This document shows, piece by piece, positions 61,058 through 64,000 of a stretch of DNA of 64,000 bases. Source of the DNA: Flavobacteriales bacterium UBA7468 (GTDB taxonomy: Bacteria; Bacteroidota; Bacteroidia; Flavobacteriales_D; Crocinitomicaceae); the NCBI GenBank assembly GCA_002478565.1, contig DLPC01000016.1:1-64000 (forward strand). The letters run 5' to 3'. Numbering within the stretch: position 1 is the first letter of the stretch; every line of letters starts with the position of its first letter. The notes beneath the pieces were generated by a model that saw only the letters and a list, made by a program, of their open reading frames with translations, had not been told where the DNA came from and made no database searches. The translations under genes and the position numbers were made by a program.

Positions 61058-61613
61058 TTAGAAGTTTCCCCGCTCGAGGTCACCAATAGAATACGTTAGC
61101 TCAGCGTTGTTTAAGTAAAAAATAATTTTGTTCAGGTCCCAAATTTTGTTTTTTTCTCGATAAGTTTTGAAATTATACAAAAAGGCTTTTGGTATAATAT
61201 TTTCGGATCGATACCATTGGTTATTAATTGCCATAAAGGCATTATATTTTTTCGATGTTTTTTTTTTCTTGGCTGTAGTAAACAGAGATTTCACCTTTAA
61301 TTTCTTTAGGATTCCAATAATCACCATAATGTTCCTCACTAACAACAACTTCTAACTTCCAGTACTTGTTTTCAATTCGTTCAAGTATTTTATCAGTGGA
61401 AACCTCTCCACCTTTGAAGGTAAGTGATTTTGCTGCATAAATATTTTTGATAGCGCCAATCTGACCCCAATTCTCGTCATTTGTTGTTTTTGTAACTGCA
61501 GGCATGAGTCCAAAGCCAGTATGAACCTTTCTCACATCACCTAATATTGGTGCTTTAAATGCTCTTTCAAGTGAGCAGTTGTATTTGGTTTGAACGTGAA
61601 TTTTAAAATCCAT
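61058..61613 (-). pseudogene. SRPBCC-like gene with an A10 frameshift
   Basis: Residues 1-123 start MDFKIHVQTKYNCSLERAFKAP and contain LPAVTKTTNDENWGQIG-type segments of SRPBCC-fold proteins, then stop at 61242 soon after a run of ten A on the minus strand (61258-61267). A second frame continues from that tract as KYNAFMAINNQWYRSENIIPKAF to 61058. Together they make about 185 residues. Either the gene is broken by slippage, or the tract allows phase-variable or ribosomal frameshifting. The two halves could also be separate ORFs. Confidence 0.5.
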
Positions 61614-61627
61614 AATACCATTTAGTT

Positions 61628-62623
61628 TTAATGTTCAATCAGTAACCACCCGCCGTTAGCAAGACTTACGATGAGTTGCTTGTTGATGACGATCATGCTG
61701 AGGCAATTTTGTTCGGAGATTTTCTTCCAGGTAATGCCTCCGTTTTTACTGACATCGATGCCGTTTGTGCCGCAAGCAAAATACTTGTCGTTTGCGTAAA
61801 TCACGCAAGAACGATAGCCTGAAGGACCTTTCTTGGGTGCTTTCCAAGTTTTGCCTCCGTCTGTAGTATAGTAGCAATTGAGCTCTCCGTTATTGGGCTC
61901 CAAATAATTACCCCCGACAGTCATGATTTCAAGTTCATTTTTAAGCGCCATGGCATAGGGGCCGCAAGTTGGGCAGGATGGGTATGGGATGGCGTGTTGC
62001 GTCCAAGAATCTCCTAGATTCGTGGATTGAAATAACCTTGAAGACAGACCGCCAGAAACAAAATAGAAATTCCCGTTCAGCATTTGATTGGTTTGACCAC
62101 TAGCCGCATAAGCGGCCTCGCCCTCTATGGCAGAGACGCTACCGGGAGTTGGCTCCCAATGGTTGCCACCGTCTAAAGATCTAAAAGTACAAAACGAACC
62201 GTTGACAGGGTCTCCGATTAAAAAGAGTGTGTTATTTTCTGAAGCAATACCGTCAAAAAATATCGGTTTGCCTTGCCAATTCAGGTTTATTTTTTCAACT
62301 GCTTTGTTTTGAAGGGAAATGCGATATAGCGAGCTGCTGTCATTGCTTTGCATGGCGAACAGCTTGCCCGCGCAAAAAGCGAGGTCACGGATTTCTTGCG
62401 CAGATGTCCCGAGTGCAATTGTATTTAAAACATGTAAACTAGGGTCTAAAATGCGAATATTCGCCAAATTTGAGCCTATTGCTAACTGATCATTTGGTAA
62501 GCCAAGTACAGCGCGTTCGTGTTCCTTTTTATTGGCTTTGTTGCGTGGAATAAAGGCGGTATGCTGAGCATAAGCGGATTCAATAAAGATGAAAACAAAA
62601 AATAGGCTGAGGTATTTAATCAT
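61628..62623 (-). CDS. Exported BNR/YCF48-like repeat protein
   Basis: A 331-residue protein with a signal peptide (about 1-19, ESAYAQ) and several beta-propeller repeats with the Asp-box pattern: RSLDGGNHWEPT, STNLGDSWTQHA, YTTDGGKTWKAP and SKNGGITWKKI. These S-x-D-x-G-x-x-W boxes are typical of BNR/sialidase and YCF48/HCF136-like propellers; no sialidase catalytic set is visible. It probably folds as a periplasmic or secreted propeller of unknown ligand. It is 17 nt after the acyltransferase gene. Confidence 0.75.
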   Translation of the reverse strand: MIKYLSLFFVFIFIESAYAQHTAFIPRNKANKKEHERAVLGLPNDQLAIGSNLANIRILDPSLHVLNTIALGTSAQEIRDLAFCAGKLFAMQSNDSSSLYRISLQNKAVEKINLNWQGKPIFFDGIASENNTLFLIGDPVNGSFCTFRSLDGGNHWEPTPGSVSAIEGEAAYAASGQTNQMLNGNFYFVSGGLSSRLFQSTNLGDSWTQHAIPYPSCPTCGPYAMALKNELEIMTVGGNYLEPNNGELNCYYTTDGGKTWKAPKKGPSGYRSCVIYANDKYFACGTNGIDVSKNGGITWKKISEQNCLSMIVINKQLIVSLANGGWLLIEH

Positions 62624-62640
62624 AGTATTCTAATCTCAAA

Positions 62641-63552
62641 CTAACTTCTGAATTTTGCATGAAAGTCTGCTCTGGCTTGTTCCATGATTTGCTTTAGGTC
62701 CGTTGGTTTTTGTCGTTTCCAACGTTTATGCGACCACAACCACCGACTAGGCTCATGATGAATTGATTCAGTGAGAAGTGCGAGGTGTTTTTCAGTGATA
62801 GCGCCGTAATTTTCCTCTTTAGCCTCTTTAGTAATTACTTTAAGTGAAACTTTATAATGTCCTGTTTTGATGATTTTTACACTTGCGTAAACAACTGCGC
62901 AGTCATAACGATTGGCCAAATATTCAGGACCAAAAATTACTGGTGTTTCTTGACCAAGAAACGGCGTCCAGTATGCCTTTTTAGCATCTGCTGGGGCTTG
63001 GTCAGCTAGTACGAGAACAACGGTGTCTTGTTGCTTGAAAATATGTTGATAGTTTGCAGCATGCACGACTTTTAAACCAAAGCGCTCTCGTTTTTCAGTG
63101 AGCTTTTTGTCCCAAAATGCTGCGCTCAGTGGCATGCCAATGCCGTAAGTAGGGCGTTTGAACCATAGGCCCATGGCCGAAATGAGCCATTCCCAATTAT
63201 TAAAGTGGCTAGAAACTAAAATAATTGGTTTTTGTATGGCTTCGATTTGAGCAAGTTCTTCGGGATTTTCAAGGACGATTCTCTCTAATAGCTCCTTCTT
63301 GGAAAAACGAAAATTCTTAACGGATTCAAGGATCAATTCTGCTAAAAAGCGGTAGTATTTTTTGGTAAGTCCTTTTATTTCTTTGTCGTTTAAGTGAGTA
63401 AAGGCCGTGCGGAGGTTTTGAATAATGACTTTTTTGCGGTAAGGAATGAGGTAGCAAAATGTAAGGTAGATAATAGGAGAAATGCCGTATAAAACCCTCA
63501 GCGGAAAAAGCGAAAGTGGTGCGACCACCAAATAGTAGAGTAGGGCGCCCAT
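62641..63552 (-). CDS. LpxL/HtrB-type lipid A acyltransferase
   Basis: A 303-residue membrane-bound lysophospholipid acyltransferase. An N-terminal helix (about 3-22) precedes the catalytic H-x4-D block, here SSHFNNWEWLI, with GIGMPLSA and VLADQAPADAKKAYWTPFLGQETP as other conserved blocks. It would add secondary acyl chains to lipid A. The final part (EPSRWLWSHKRWKR) is conserved. It begins 1 nt after the rarA stop and the BNR gene follows it. Confidence 0.88.
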   Translation of the reverse strand: MGALLYYLVVAPLSLFPLRVLYGISPIIYLTFCYLIPYRKKVIIQNLRTAFTHLNDKEIKGLTKKYYRFLAELILESVKNFRFSKKELLERIVLENPEELAQIEAIQKPIILVSSHFNNWEWLISAMGLWFKRPTYGIGMPLSAAFWDKKLTEKRERFGLKVVHAANYQHIFKQQDTVVLVLADQAPADAKKAYWTPFLGQETPVIFGPEYLANRYDCAVVYASVKIIKTGHYKVSLKVITKEAKEENYGAITEKHLALLTESIHHEPSRWLWSHKRWKRQKPTDLKQIMEQARADFHAKFRS

Positions 63553-64000
63553 TAGAATTGATATTTATCTTTCCACCAAGTTTTGATTTGCTTGGCAAGT
63601 TCTTGTTCTTTTGAGCTGCTTCCTGGCTTTATGAAATTGGTACCGATGATTTCTTGAGGTAAAAATTCTTGCTCGTAGAAATTTCCGGGGTAGTCATGGC
63701 TATATTGATAACCCTCGCCATAACCCAATTCTTTCATCAGCTGAGTCGGAGAATTGCGCAAGGCAACCGGCACGGGTAAATCCCCGGTTTTTTGCACCAT
63801 AGCTTGTGCTTGGTTGATGGCCATATAGGCTGCATTCCCTTTGGGTGAACTAGCCAAATAAATGGCACATTCACTAAGTATGATCCTAGATTCTGGCCAT
63901 CCGACGTTTTTGACGGCCTCAAAACAGGTGTTGGCCATTAAAAGTGCATTTGGATTGGCCAAACCAATATCTTCAGCGGCTAAAATCAAGAGCCTTCGTG
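63552..64000 (-). CDS. rarA: Replication-associated recombination protein RarA (C-terminal part)
   Basis: The visible 149 residues are the C-terminal half of RarA/MgsA, an AAA+ ATPase acting at stalled forks: RRLLILAAEDIGLANPNALLMA, YLASSPKGNAAYMAI and GYQYSHDYPGNFYEQEFLP are all conserved. The gene continues beyond the window end (its start is at higher coordinates), so the AAA+ core is not visible. Its stop overlaps the acyltransferase start by one base. Confidence 0.93.
   Translation of the reverse strand, partial: RRLLILAAEDIGLANPNALLMANTCFEAVKNVGWPESRIILSECAIYLASSPKGNAAYMAINQAQAMVQKTGDLPVPVALRNSPTQLMKELGYGEGYQYSHDYPGNFYEQEFLPQEIIGTNFIKPGSSSKEQELAKQIKTWWKDKYQF

Noticed and set aside
60573..61627. 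A second copy of the tRNA-Ala 3' end as the right att site of the island.
   Set aside because: No match to the tRNA 3' sequence is seen by eye in this stretch, so no att site is annotated.

Overview
The window looks like the chromosome of a Bacteroidota bacterium, most likely Flavobacteriales and perhaps Crocinitomicaceae/Fluviicola-like. The evidence is a T9SS C-terminal sorting domain with Cys-rich repeats, PorT encoded next to UbiE, TonB-dependent receptors, flavobacterial-type arginine decarboxylase, a CzcA-TolC fusion, an IS21 relative, and many copies of the Bacteroidota -7 promoter motif TAnnTTTG. This placement is inferred from family content; no marker gene was searched.

Layout. 1-2.2 kb: lipid-linked sugar flippase and a small outer-membrane protein. 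2.2-12.5 kb: methylcrotonyl-CoA-carboxylase-type beta subunit, dicarboxylate/glutamate symporter, esterase, a T9SS-secreted repeat protein, a TonB receptor of the heme/hemoglobin-like type, a lipoprotein and a tiny ORF. 12.6-27.5 kb: housekeeping genes (mnmA, FAD oxidoreductase, porT-ubiE, heptose-kinase-like PfkB, aminotransferase, trmD, UvrD/PcrA helicase, arginine decarboxylase, pheT-murB). 27.5-34.3 kb: a compact sugar-uptake locus (LacI regulator, TonB receptor, GH100-like hydrolase, uridine-kinase-fold kinase, SLC45-like MFS transporter). 34.3-46.5 kb: lipase-like protein, DUF2459 protein, S41 protease, ettA, S1/P1-like protein, comB-like gene, an outer-membrane barrel protein, ABC exporter, amino-acid dehydrogenase, nusB, DUF1573 lipoprotein, yajC.

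46.5 to about 61 kb is a mobile island next to tRNA-Ala(GGC): tyrosine integrase, DUF4248 protein, unknown ORFs, a HEPN-motif fragment, a serine-recombinase remnant cut by a decayed IS21-family element, and a Zn/Co/Cd-type resistance module (His-rich secreted protein, CzcA-TolC fusion, CzcB adaptor, P1B ATPase, small membrane protein, periplasmic HMA-like protein, DUF3703 protein). 61.6-64 kb returns to ordinary genes (BNR-repeat protein, LpxL-type acyltransferase, start-truncated rarA).

The most interesting signals are three. First, the sugar locus has three tandem 12-bp LacI-type operators upstream of its TonB receptor, and the same operator occurs 13 kb away inside the promoter of an outer-membrane barrel gene, which suggests a small regulon. 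Second, several genes have a TAnnTTTG box only 3-4 nt before the start codon, a geometry that predicts leaderless mRNAs. Third, a kinase of the uridine-kinase fold is translationally coupled between a GH100-like hydrolase and a disaccharide-type transporter, making it a candidate non-canonical sugar kinase. No CRISPR array or rRNA was seen.
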